Shown: piece after piece, positions 15,605 through 23,136 of the stretch
Position numbering within the stretch: the first letter of the stretch is position 1
Layout: each line of letters starts with the position of its first letter
Assembly: GCA_038256935.1 (NCBI GenBank)
Contig: JBBSJV010000009.1
Location: 1-23,160, forward strand
Reading direction: 5' to 3'
Length of the DNA stretch: 23,160 nucleotides
DNA from: JBBSJV01 sp038256935
Lineage (GTDB): Bacteria > Patescibacteriota > JACMRA01
The notes under the pieces: generated by a model
Seen by the model: the letters and a program-made list of their open reading frames with translations, nothing else
Told to the model about the DNA's origin: nothing
Database searches by the model: none
Translations under genes and position numbers: made by a program

Positions 15605-16078
15605 TTAAACTGCTAATCCAACAAAAGCGATGATGATTGAGACAATCAAACCGAAGATAGCAAAACTTTCAAGAAGCGCTGATAAAACGATAGCTTGATT
15701 GAGATTTTCTGGTTTTTCTGAAACGATTTTGATACCGCTTGCAGCTACTCTTCCTTGAGCGATTCCTGAAAATAAACAAGAAACGCCAACTGGTAAAGCC
15801 GCAATCATGTATCCAAAAGCTGCATTACTATCCACTGTGATCTCACCACCTAATAATCCAGTTTGTAATAAAATAATAATTCCAAACAAGAATCCATAAA
15901 GAGCTTGAGAAGATGGAAGAGCAGTGAGAACTAGCACCTGTGGGAATTTATTTGGTTCTTTTGATAATAACATTGCACCCACTCTTGCAACTGCCATTGT
16001 TCCTATTGATGATCCGATAGCCCCGAGACCGACCGCAATCGATACACCTAGGAGAGCCAAAACTGTAGCGTCAAACAT
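15605..16078 (-). CDS. ntpK: V/A-type ATPase proteolipid subunit K (NtpK-like)
   Basis: Membrane rotor-ring subunit of V/A-type ATPase, carrying H+ or Na+ through the membrane. The 157 residues form two hairpins (four transmembrane helices), as in Enterococcus hirae NtpK, not the single hairpin of F-type c. The first hairpin has LPSSQALYGF and the second has ALLESFAIFG with the essential acid E137. Residues L54, S57, Q58, Q108 and E137 line up with the NtpK Na+ ligands L61, T64, Q65, Q110 and E139, with only T to S changed. No other ATPase subunit gene is in the window. It follows the exonuclease gene, with its own promoter in the 40-nt gap, and precedes the flavoprotein gene by 13 nt. Confidence 0.9.
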   Translation of the reverse strand: MFDATVLALLGVSIAVGLGAIGSSIGTMAVARVGAMLLSKEPNKFPQVLVLTALPSSQALYGFLFGIIILLQTGLLGGEITVDSNAAFGYMIAALPVGVSCLFSGIAQGRVAASGIKIVSEKPENLNQAIVLSALLESFAIFGLIVSIIIAFVGLAV

Positions 16079-16087
16079 ACTTAATCA

Positions 16088-16117
16088 AAATAACTTATTA
16101 TTCATTGGTTTTGTCAA
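16088..16117 (-). promoter_or_regulatory. Promoter for ATPase subunit K
   Basis: On the minus strand a perfect TTGACA (16117-16112), an 18-nt spacer and TTATTT (16093-16088). The -10 ends 9 nt before ATG 16078, predicting a leader of about 3 nt. The promoter fills the gap just after the exonuclease stop codon. Confidence 0.5.
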
Positions 16118-16118
16118 G

Positions 16119-16691
16119 CTATAGTAAGGTTTCTATAGTCTCGACTTGGCTTAGTTTTGTCAGGTCTGGTTTTGCTAGGTTAAAACTCATTTTTTTGTGA
16201 AGATCAAAATAGTTCAAATCTTGATTATTCAAAACCCTCTGAAACAACTGCTCGGTCAATCTTACATCATTCATACAGTAGTCTATTAGCTCTAGCCACT
16301 TACCTTCTTTGTGGTAGTTTTTGTAGACTGAGTATGTGTCAGTCTTGGTGTCATTATTAAAAGTTGCTTTGCAAATATCATCCAGGCGAAGTCTGTGTCC
16401 AAGTGTTTTTTCAACCTCTGCTAAAAGATCATAAATTGGTAAATCCAAGGCATTGTAAGTGGTATATTTTTGCAATACTGGAAGATCAAATCCGACAATA
16501 TTGTAACCCACAACTAAGTCTGCTTGGCTTAAAAGATTTACAAAATCATTCATCTCAGGCTCCAGAAAAGCGATGTATTCGTCAATCCAAGACACGTAAC
16601 AGCCTGCAACACTGATTCTAAATTCGCTGGTATCAATATGATTTAGATCACTAGGACTATAGGTTTCAAGATCAAAATTGATATAATTCAT
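16119..16691 (-). CDS. DEDDy-type 3'-5' exonuclease, RNase H-like fold
   Basis: Stand-alone exonuclease domain of the DnaQ/RNase H-like superfamily, expected to trim DNA or RNA 3' ends with two metal ions. The four acidic residues are visible: FDLET (D7, E9; Exo I), GYNIVGFDLPVL (D69; Exo II) and DYCMNDVRLTEQLF (Y138-x3-D142; Exo III, so the DEDDy subclass). The 190-residue length is a single domain without polymerase or helicase. It resembles YprB-like and helicase-associated exonuclease domains. It heads a leftward cluster with ATPase K and the flavoprotein, with no obvious functional link. Its role (repair, RNA turnover or proofreading in trans) is not shown by the sequence. Confidence 0.82.
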   Translation of the reverse strand: MNYINFDLETYSPSDLNHIDTSEFRISVAGCYVSWIDEYIAFLEPEMNDFVNLLSQADLVVGYNIVGFDLPVLQKYTTYNALDLPIYDLLAEVEKTLGHRLRLDDICKATFNNDTKTDTYSVYKNYHKEGKWLELIDYCMNDVRLTEQLFQRVLNNQDLNYFDLHKKMSFNLAKPDLTKLSQVETIETLL

Positions 16692-16780
16692 AGCTTAAGA
16701 TTTATTTTCAAATAATTTTTTGGCAAGCTCAGAAGCCTTTCTAAGGCTAACTAAAAAATACCAAACAGGTTTTAGACAAC

Positions 16781-16804
16781 AAAAAGACCCCCACAGGGGA
16801 GGTC
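16781..16804 (-). terminator. Rho-independent terminator of HU
   Basis: On the minus strand, 7 bp of GC-rich stem (GACCTCC pairing with GGGGGTC, one G-U) around a 5-nt loop is followed at once by TTTTT. It lies 19 nt after the HU stop codon. This is the clearest terminator in the window. Confidence 0.85.
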
Positions 16805-16823
16805 GAATAGTCTAAGAATTAGC

Positions 16824-17123
16824 TTATTTGCTAGCTTTGACAGCTTCTTTGAAGGTTTTACCTACTCTGAAACCGACACTCTTAGAAGCAGGGATGCGCA
16901 TCTTTGTTCCATTTTTTGGATTGATACCATCACGAGCTTTTCTTTCTACTTGGTAGAATGAACCGAAACCTGTAAGGTTAACATCGAAACCTGAAGTAAC
17001 CATGTCTTGGACTGTATCCAAAACTGCGTTTAATACTTTTTCAGATTGTGCTTTTGAGACACCTAACACAACTGCTAGCTTCTCAATAATTTGGGTTCTG
17101 TTTGCTTTTGAACGTTTTGTCAT
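16824..17123 (-). CDS. hup: DNA-binding protein HU (histone-like)
   Basis: HU-family nucleoid protein that bends and compacts DNA as a dimer. It begins MTKRSKANRTQIIEKLAVVL, continues with the dimerisation helices, then VNLTGFGSFYQVERKARDGI and the DNA-binding arm NPKNGTKMRIPASKSVGFRVGKTFK, where the family's conserved arm-tip proline is visible (RIPA). At 99 residues it is normal in length. I start at ATG 17123 and reject an in-frame TTG at 17129 that would add two residues. TTTATA ends 6 nt before the ATG. A TTGACA occurs about 65 nt upstream but lacks a well-spaced -10. It ends in a strong terminator and is therefore monocistronic. Confidence 0.95.
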   Translation of the reverse strand: MTKRSKANRTQIIEKLAVVLGVSKAQSEKVLNAVLDTVQDMVTSGFDVNLTGFGSFYQVERKARDGINPKNGTKMRIPASKSVGFRVGKTFKEAVKASK

Positions 17124-17236
17124 AGTCAATATAAATTACATTTAATTTAAAACTAGTTTATTCAATTCACCGATGAAATAAACTTTGTCAAGAAAAACTT
17201 GCACAATTTGGTTTTTCCTACCAGTCTTTTTAATAT

Positions 17237-18514
17237 ATGATTTATACCCGCCTCAACCCCCATTTACATCTTATCATGGTCCCAAGTTTACGCTACAAAG
17301 TCGAGATGGAGGCACTTTTTACAGCTGGAGGCAGTTATTTTGAAAAAAAACAAGATAGAGGTCGCATGCACCTTATGGAGCACCTAATAGTGGCCCGCAC
17401 AAAAAAAATGAATTTTGAAGAATTTATGGATTTTCAGTTTGCAAAAAACCTCAATATTAACGCTGCAACTTCACCTAATTATATGTGGTTGGAGTACTCA
17501 GGACACACCAGCGATCAAGACTTAATGCTAGAGTTATTATTGGAGCATACATTTAACCCAACTTTTGATGAGGCAATATTAAATCAAGAACGTGAAATTG
17601 TCCTTCAAGAAATCTCAGAAAGATCTGGAGAGCCTGGTTATATTGTTCATTTTCATAACAAAAAAGCCCTTTTTACAGAAGATTCTGTGGATTGTCATGA
17701 AACTTTAGGAGATATTCCAGCTGTAGCCTCTACAAATTTGGGGGACGTGAATAGACTTTTTGAAGAAATGATGAACAAAAGTTCAGTTATAATAATGATA
17801 AGCGGTGGCTTTGATAGTGATAAAATTCAAGAAAAGTTGCAAAATTTCGTTCAAAATAACCTCCAAGACCATCCGTTTACCCTCGGTAAAGAAAAACTAG
17901 AGCCAGGAAATAAGTTGCCAAATGAGTTTCAAGACTTCAAGCAAAAACCTCTCATTCATCCTTTGGCCCACGAACAAGTCGATTTAAACTTGTATATTCC
18001 AGCAGATATTGGAGTCCATAGCAATCATCTATGTAAGATCTATAATGAGCTGTTTCTAAAATTTCACGGAGTATTATATGACAGATTGAGACATAAACTT
18101 GGCCTTATTTATAGCATGCAAAGCTACTTTGAAGAAAGCCATCAGCATTTAAATCTATCTATTACTTGCCAGATTAGTCATGTACAAAAGATTATAGAAG
18201 AGGTCAAAGAAGTCCTTGGAAACTACGATAAATACTTTAAGCCAGTCAAATTTGATATGTTAAAAGAAGTACTTGTTAAAACCAACCAGATCTCTTCTGA
18301 TGACCCTTCAACATTAGCTAATTTTGCAGAGTTAACCCTACTTTCAGACGGGCAGGTAATGTCTTACGGGGACTTTGTAACCAAGATTGATAAGGCTACC
18401 AAGGATGAATTTTGTAAGTTTTATAAGTCTATCTCAGACCAGCTTGTAAATATGAAAGTGGTGGGAAGTAGTAAGAGTAAACAATTAGTGAAGGTCTTGC
18501 CTGAGATAGTTTAA
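17237..18514 (+). CDS. M16 family zinc metallopeptidase
   Basis: Single M16 unit (425 residues) of the pitrilysin / mitochondrial-processing-peptidase family. The inverted zinc motif HxxEH is HLMEH at 45-49. The third ligand is E125 in EREIVLQEI, 76 residues later, as the family expects. The C-terminal half carries LYDRLRHKLGLIYSM, with the conserved Arg and Tyr that grip substrate. So both halves of a working M16B protomer look intact, and it may act as a homodimer. The second, inactive M16 partner often found next to such genes is absent here. No signal peptide is seen, so it should be cytoplasmic. A TTGGTT-17-TAATAT promoter-like sequence abuts the ATG, too close for a normal start site. 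Confidence 0.9.
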   Translation: MIYTRLNPHLHLIMVPSLRYKVEMEALFTAGGSYFEKKQDRGRMHLMEHLIVARTKKMNFEEFMDFQFAKNLNINAATSPNYMWLEYSGHTSDQDLMLELLLEHTFNPTFDEAILNQEREIVLQEISERSGEPGYIVHFHNKKALFTEDSVDCHETLGDIPAVASTNLGDVNRLFEEMMNKSSVIIMISGGFDSDKIQEKLQNFVQNNLQDHPFTLGKEKLEPGNKLPNEFQDFKQKPLIHPLAHEQVDLNLYIPADIGVHSNHLCKIYNELFLKFHGVLYDRLRHKLGLIYSMQSYFEESHQHLNLSITCQISHVQKIIEEVKEVLGNYDKYFKPVKFDMLKEVLVKTNQISSDDPSTLANFAELTLLSDGQVMSYGDFVTKIDKATKDEFCKFYKSISDQLVNMKVVGSSKSKQLVKVLPEIV

Positions 18515-18608
18515 GCTTTTAATAACGTAATACATGTCGTCACGCCTACCTCCTGAGTATTTTTGACTGCGCTCAAATAAATTTATCAAATAACTCTACT
18601 CTTTACCC

Positions 18609-18641
18609 AAAAAAAATAAGGACCAGATAATTCCAGTCCTT
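18609..18641 (-). terminator. Rho-independent terminator of the cyclophilin gene
   Basis: On the minus strand AAGGAC / GTCCTT (18641-18618) pair around a 12-nt loop and are followed by A and a run of eight T. It lies about 22 nt beyond the cyclophilin stop codon. Confidence 0.75.
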
Positions 18642-18663
18642 AAAATTTAAACTTAGTTAATAC

Positions 18664-19758
18664 CTAAATCTGAGGACTTATAACATTAACACTATTAATC
18701 CTTATTTCTGGTTCTGGCCTTCCTTCGATACTAACTTCTGATACCAATTCACCATCTTCACCTTGGATTGATTGAACTGGATTAACTTCGTTTAGAATCC
18801 TATCAAGAACAGCAAAATCAGATTCACTAATTCTTCCAAAAGCGGTGTAATTAGCTGGTAAAGTAGAGTCTTTGAGAGTGAATCCAAATAAACTTCGACC
18901 ACTATCAGGAGCATTTTCTTTGACTAAAAATAGCGTTCCTTTTGGATAGACAACTTGCCCAGTAGTAAGATCAAGGTCTCTGTATAGACTTGGTGCTCTA
19001 AGCTCTGGAGTGTTTATAATCTGGGTAACCCCTCCTACAACATCTCTTTGAGGAGCAACTCTCCATATCTCATCTGAAATCAAACCTGGTTGAGCATCGT
19101 CAATATAAAAAGCACTCTTACCACCTGTACCATCTCTGTTTTCTTTATCACCACCCTGTAAATAAGCCACAGCATCATCTTCTAACATATTATGAAAGAT
19201 TGTACTATCGTAATAATCTCTATAGGTAAGCCTGATGAAGTTTTCTACTGTTTGAGGGGCAAAATCAACATTTAAATCAGCTGTAAAGTTACCAAACTCG
19301 GCTAATTCAAACTGGACTTGCCATTCTTTATTGGCTTCAAAATTTAGTACGGTATTTTCTAGATCTAATTGATTTTGATTTCTTTCTCTATCTTCTCGAG
19401 CAGTTCTTTCAGCTTCTTCTTGCTCTCTTGCTTGCACTGCTGCATCTGTATAGTTATTCATCACGTAAGGGATAAAATAAAAATTAAAGCCAGCAAAAAT
19501 ACCTACAAAAACTATAGCTGTAAGTATGGCTACAAAGGGTCGCCTGCGATCAGGATTGGTTTTTAGAGACCTTAAATATTCACCCACTTTGTTAGTCGGT
19601 GTGTCTTGAAGTGGCCTAGAATCGCTACTGGAAACAGGAATCTGGGTTGCTTCTAAAGAAGGGTTTTGTAAGCTTTTAGCAGATTTTACATCGTGGGGGG
19701 TAGAAGGGGCTTGGATTTTATTTAGTAATTTCTTTTTGGATTGTTTTTTCTTGGCCAT
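18664..19758 (-). CDS. Membrane-anchored cyclophilin-type peptidyl-prolyl isomerase-like protein
   Basis: Cyclophilin-fold protein held at the outer face of the membrane. The 364 residues comprise a lysine-rich, disordered cytoplasmic N-terminus (1-70), a transmembrane helix (about 75-98), a charged helical linker (about 107-132) and the cyclophilin domain. The domain shows GNFTADLNVDFAPQTVENF, YYDSTIFHN (182-190) and YLQGGDKENRDGTGG, then a long insertion before GRSLFGFTL and FGRI. Cyclophilins normally have FHR at the first catalytic segment; here the arginine is N190, so catalysis may be weak or absent and a chaperone or binding role is possible. A TTGGCT-16-TATAAT promoter lies upstream and a terminator downstream. 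It is divergent from the sigma-TsaE gene. Confidence 0.85.
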   Translation of the reverse strand: MAKKKQSKKKLLNKIQAPSTPHDVKSAKSLQNPSLEATQIPVSSSDSRPLQDTPTNKVGEYLRSLKTNPDRRRPFVAILTAIVFVGIFAGFNFYFIPYVMNNYTDAAVQAREQEEAERTAREDRERNQNQLDLENTVLNFEANKEWQVQFELAEFGNFTADLNVDFAPQTVENFIRLTYRDYYDSTIFHNMLEDDAVAYLQGGDKENRDGTGGKSAFYIDDAQPGLISDEIWRVAPQRDVVGGVTQIINTPELRAPSLYRDLDLTTGQVVYPKGTLFLVKENAPDSGRSLFGFTLKDSTLPANYTAFGRISESDFAVLDRILNEVNPVQSIQGEDGELVSEVSIEGRPEPEIRINSVNVISPQI

Positions 19759-19784
19759 AAATATAATTTGACAATTGTACTGAT

Positions 19785-19812
19785 ATTATATAGAATACAG
19801 ACAATAAGCCAA
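19785..19812 (-). promoter_or_regulatory. Promoter for the cyclophilin gene
   Basis: On the minus strand TTGGCT (19812-19807), a 16-nt spacer and a perfect TATAAT (19790-19785). The predicted leader is about 20 nt, with no Shine-Dalgarno before ATG 19758. Confidence 0.55.
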
Positions 19813-19917
19813 TATCGTCAAGATAATTTTTTGAAGGATAAAAATACTCAAAATATCCATCTAATTTTCAGGTGTATCACCAACAGATATGGCAAACAAC
19901 CAAGGCTAATTTATTAG

Positions 19918-19947
19918 CTGACATTTTCATTTAATCAAATTTATAAT
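19918..19947 (+). promoter_or_regulatory. Promoter for the sigma-TsaE gene
   Basis: CTGACA (19918-19923), an 18-nt spacer and a perfect TATAAT (19942-19947). The -10 ends 11 nt before GTG 19959, predicting a leader of about 5 nt. A second TTTATA ends exactly 6 nt before the GTG. Confidence 0.55.
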
Positions 19948-19958
19948 TTATAAAAACT

Positions 19959-22238
19959 GTGGCTAGAAAATCAATTGCTGATATCCTGCAAGCAAAGGAA
20001 ACTCAAGGTGGGCAAAAAAAGGAAAAAAGAGCCAAAAAATCCTCGGCTGATCGTAAGCGTTTAACCATTGGTTCGGCTAAGATCAATAAAGCTAAGATTC
20101 CAAAGATCACCAAGATCTTCAAAGCCAAGCCATTAACTCCTGAAGAAGCCGCTAAAAGAGTCAATACCAACAAAAAAATCTCAGAAGAGGACAAAGCACG
20201 CTTTGCTCAAATCGAAGCTGAAGGTGGTACTGATGAGGAAAAGAAGAGAAAAATGAAGGCCGGAACCGGTAAAAAAACTGGTCGCAAAGGTAAAGATTTC
20301 CTAGATGATGATGTAGACCCTCGCACCGGAAGGTCCAATGAATTAGTTACTAGAAAAGGTATTTTAGGGCTTAATCTTATCTCCACAGCAGAGCTTAATA
20401 GGCAACTTGCCCTACAAGATGATAACATCGAGCAACGCGGATCTAGGCGCTATAGAGTCACTGAAGACGGGGTCAAGGTCAAGATGAAGAAGGTTACTAA
20501 ACGCAGGGAAAGTAAGAACAAACAAAAGAAATTAAAGAAATTTATTGAAAACGATATTTCGCTGTATCCGGTTTTCCAGGCCATGCCGACCAAATTCCAA
20601 GAAAGAGTTGTCGAGCTTGTTAAACAAGGTATCACCAGAGGATTTATCACTGAAGATGAGGTTTTAAATGTATTACCAAACCCGGAAAATGATATTGATC
20701 TATTAGAAGATATTTTTGATCTATCAGAAGATTCAGGAGCCCCTATTAGTTTTGAAAACACACTGGATAATCTTTGGAACGAATTAGATGAAGACCTATC
20801 CAAAAAACAAGAGCTTGAACTAGCTCAAAAATTAAGCGGTAGTATCGCAGGAGACGTTGGTGGTAAAGAACTAAACGATGATGCAGTCCAAAATTATATC
20901 CGAGATATCTCCAGATACCCACTACTTAGTAAAGACGAAGAGGTTGAACTTGCCAAAAGAATTGAGCAAGGTGATCAAGCTGCAAAGCGTGAATTAAACA
21001 ATGCTAATCTTAGATTGGTTGTCCATGCTGCCAAAAAATACATGGGTAGAAACCTAGCCTTTTTGGATCTTATTCAAGAGGGAAATATTGGTCTATTGCG
21101 TGCTGTTGAAAAGTTTGACTGGAGAAGAGGATACAAGTTTTCAACCTACGCTAGTTACTGGATCGAGCAAAGTATTCGCCGTGCTCTTGCTGACCAGAGT
21201 CGCCCAGTAAGGCTTCCAGTTCATGTCGAAGAAAAGCTAAATAGATTTAGAAAAGAAAAAAGAAAGATGATTGACGAGTTAGGAAGAGAGCCCACTGATG
21301 ATGAATTGGCTGAGAAAATGGAAGTTGATCTGGATACAATTTATTATTTCAAACGTATCTCCCAAGACACAGTTTCTATTGATACACTTGTTGGTTACAG
21401 TGAAGATAGTGATACTCAAATGGTAGAAATGATTGAGGATGAAACTAGCTCAATGCCGATTGACTCTGCTTCTAATCGTATCCTTCGCCAGCACGTCATG
21501 AGTATTGTAGATGACATTTTAGAGCCTAGAGAAAAGAAAGTAATCTTACTTCGTTTTGGCCTTGATGGTACTGGTATTGCTCACACTTTGGAAGAAATTG
21601 GAGAAGTATTTCACGTTACTCGTGAACGTGTTAGACAGATCGAAGAAGTGGCCCTTAATAAAGTTCGCCAGCACCAAGACAGTTACAAATTAGTAGATTT
21701 TCTGGAAGGTGTGTACCCACAAACTTTCTCTGCTAATGTTAATAAAAACGACAAACAAGTGGATATGGATATCCCATTTGGCAAAAAAATCATGCTGGAT
21801 CGTATCATCGAACTACTAACTCATCACATCCAATCCAAAAACTACAGTTTATTCTTCTTGCGCGGCGAAATGGGTGCTGGAAAGACTTATCTAGTCAAAG
21901 AACTAGGTAAGAGAATCGGAGTCAAAGACGATATCACATCCCCTACCTTTGCCCTGCTTCACAAGTATTCCTTCAAATCTTCATCCCAAGTCAAAAAAAC
22001 AGGTGAGTTTGATAAGCTAGTACATATGGATCTGCATAGACTAAAGACAATTGCTGCTGAAGATAAAGGGTGGATCGAAGAAGAGCTATCAGATACAGTC
22101 AATGTATGTATGGTAGAATGGCCAGAAAAACTACTCAAAGACAAACCATTTATGGAATATCTAGGACGTAAATTCTTGGTCATTGATTGTAAAATTGGTA
22201 AGAAAGGCGATCATTATTATAGAATTAGAGAGGAATAA
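19959..22238 (+). CDS. rpoD: Housekeeping sigma-70 factor fused to TsaE (t6A tRNA modification ATPase)
   Basis: A 759-residue two-part protein. Residues 1-200 are a lysine-rich basic extension. About 205-260 resemble sigma region 1.1 (LVKQGITRGFITEDEVLNVLP). Regions 1.2 to 2 follow (YIRDISRYPLLSKDEE at 313-328; LDLIQEGNIGLLRAVEKFDW at 369-388; FSTYASYWIEQSIRRAL at 394-410), then region 3 (412-470) and region 4 with the helix-turn-helix (LEEIGEVFHVTRERVRQIEE, 544-563). After a linker (about 575-604) comes a complete TsaE: Walker A GEMGAGKT (636-643), SPTFALLHKY (661-670), HMDLHRL (689-695) and EWPE (720-723). TsaE is the ATPase that works with TsaB and TsaD to make t6A37 in ANN-decoding tRNAs. 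The frame stays open across the junction. GTG start, no Shine-Dalgarno. An in-frame ATG at residue 603 could allow separate TsaE synthesis. Confidence 0.93.
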   Translation: MARKSIADILQAKETQGGQKKEKRAKKSSADRKRLTIGSAKINKAKIPKITKIFKAKPLTPEEAAKRVNTNKKISEEDKARFAQIEAEGGTDEEKKRKMKAGTGKKTGRKGKDFLDDDVDPRTGRSNELVTRKGILGLNLISTAELNRQLALQDDNIEQRGSRRYRVTEDGVKVKMKKVTKRRESKNKQKKLKKFIENDISLYPVFQAMPTKFQERVVELVKQGITRGFITEDEVLNVLPNPENDIDLLEDIFDLSEDSGAPISFENTLDNLWNELDEDLSKKQELELAQKLSGSIAGDVGGKELNDDAVQNYIRDISRYPLLSKDEEVELAKRIEQGDQAAKRELNNANLRLVVHAAKKYMGRNLAFLDLIQEGNIGLLRAVEKFDWRRGYKFSTYASYWIEQSIRRALADQSRPVRLPVHVEEKLNRFRKEKRKMIDELGREPTDDELAEKMEVDLDTIYYFKRISQDTVSIDTLVGYSEDSDTQMVEMIEDETSSMPIDSASNRILRQHVMSIVDDILEPREKKVILLRFGLDGTGIAHTLEEIGEVFHVTRERVRQIEEVALNKVRQHQDSYKLVDFLEGVYPQTFSANVNKNDKQVDMDIPFGKKIMLDRIIELLTHHIQSKNYSLFFLRGEMGAGKTYLVKELGKRIGVKDDITSPTFALLHKYSFKSSSQVKKTGEFDKLVHMDLHRLKTIAAEDKGWIEEELSDTVNVCMVEWPEKLLKDKPFMEYLGRKFLVIDCKIGKKGDHYYRIREE

Positions 22239-22273
22239 ATTAATCTTGTGTAAGCAACAATTAACTTCTCTTA

Positions 22274-22786
22274 ATGGCTAAAACTAAACTGTTTGAACAA
22301 CAATTCTCACAAGAAAAAGCAAAATTTGTAATTTGTAGGGGAAGTTTTCAAGACTTAGAAATTGAGAAGGTTAAACAAGTTTACGGAATAGTTTTGAATC
22401 CCCAAAATCAGATTCTTTTGGTACATAATCTAAATTCTGGTTGGGGTTTAGTCGGTGGAAAAATCGAGACAGGTGAGACTTTACTCCAGTGTTTAGAGAG
22501 AGAAGTGTATGAGGAGTCAGCCGTAGTACTTGATTTGGATACTATAGAAGAAGCCTTTTATCAGGAGGTTTATTTCCAAACAGATAGTGCGTGGGAACTT
22601 GATTCCTATCAAATAAGGTTTATTGCTAGAATAAAAGAAATCAATGAATTTGTATCTGACCCTGCTGGCGGAGTAGACGCTGTGAGATGGGTAGAGATTG
22701 ATCGGCTGAGTGAAGTTTTGGAATGGGGGCAAACTACTGAATTGATTGTAGAAATTGTAAGGAGCTATATTAAAAAACCAAGATAA
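22274..22786 (+). CDS. NUDIX hydrolase
   Basis: A 170-residue NUDIX pyrophosphatase. The box runs G62 to V84, GKIETGETLLQCLEREVYEE followed by SAV. This fits G-x5-E-x7-REUxEExGU except that the last Gly is Ala. It binds Mg and cleaves nucleoside diphosphate derivatives. WGLVGGKIE with an upstream strand (YGIVLNPQNQILLVHNLNSG) resembles the MutT/8-oxo-dGTPase and ADP-ribose groups, but the substrate is not readable from sequence. The start is 35 nt after the sigma-TsaE stop on the same strand, so cotranscription is likely. There is no Shine-Dalgarno and no separate promoter that I can see. The 3' gene is convergent. Confidence 0.87.
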   Translation: MAKTKLFEQQFSQEKAKFVICRGSFQDLEIEKVKQVYGIVLNPQNQILLVHNLNSGWGLVGGKIETGETLLQCLEREVYEESAVVLDLDTIEEAFYQEVYFQTDSAWELDSYQIRFIARIKEINEFVSDPAGGVDAVRWVEIDRLSEVLEWGQTTELIVEIVRSYIKKPR

Positions 22787-22851
22787 CCACTTTTGAGTCA
22801 AAAGAATTTATAAGAAATAGCTCAGGCAGTGAAAAATTTTTAAATATACAT

Positions 22852-23136
22852 TTAGCTAAGCAAAGTGCCTCTTTGGTAAATAAATAAAGTAAAAACTAAT
22901 AAAATAGATTGAATAAATATTAAATTTAGGGCAAAATTGTGAATTGATTTATATTTTTCTAAATTTTGCAACGATAAATAGAAATAAAGCATTGAAATTG
23001 TTAAGTTAACTAGAACAACTAAACTTATTGGTATGAGTTCTAAACTAATTAGCTCAACTGAGCTTAGAACCAAGTATATAAAGTATACACAAATTAAAAT
23101 AAGTGCCTGTGCTTGATTATTCATTAGTAATTTCAT
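22852..23136 (-). CDS. Small three-helix membrane protein, unknown
   Basis: A 94-residue hydrophobic protein with three likely transmembrane helices (about 8-26, 34-56 and 67-88) and short polar loops. An in-frame ATG four codons later (23124) is an equally good start. It is convergent with the NUDIX gene. I do not recognise a family. Its composition (Leu, Ile, Ser) and the lack of charged motifs give no functional clue. Confidence 0.55.
   Translation of the reverse strand: MKLLMNNQAQALILICVYFIYLVLSSVELISLELIPISLVVLVNLTISMLYFYLSLQNLEKYKSIHNFALNLIFIQSILLVFTLFIYQRGTLLS

Noticed and set aside
17127..17129. TTG start for HU two codons upstream.
   Set aside because: ATG 17123 matches the family start and has the TTTATA box 6 nt before it.
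22790..22804. Palindrome CTTTTGAGTCAAAAG after the NUDIX gene as a terminator.
   Set aside because: AT-rich 6-bp stem with a 3-nt loop and no T-tract after it.
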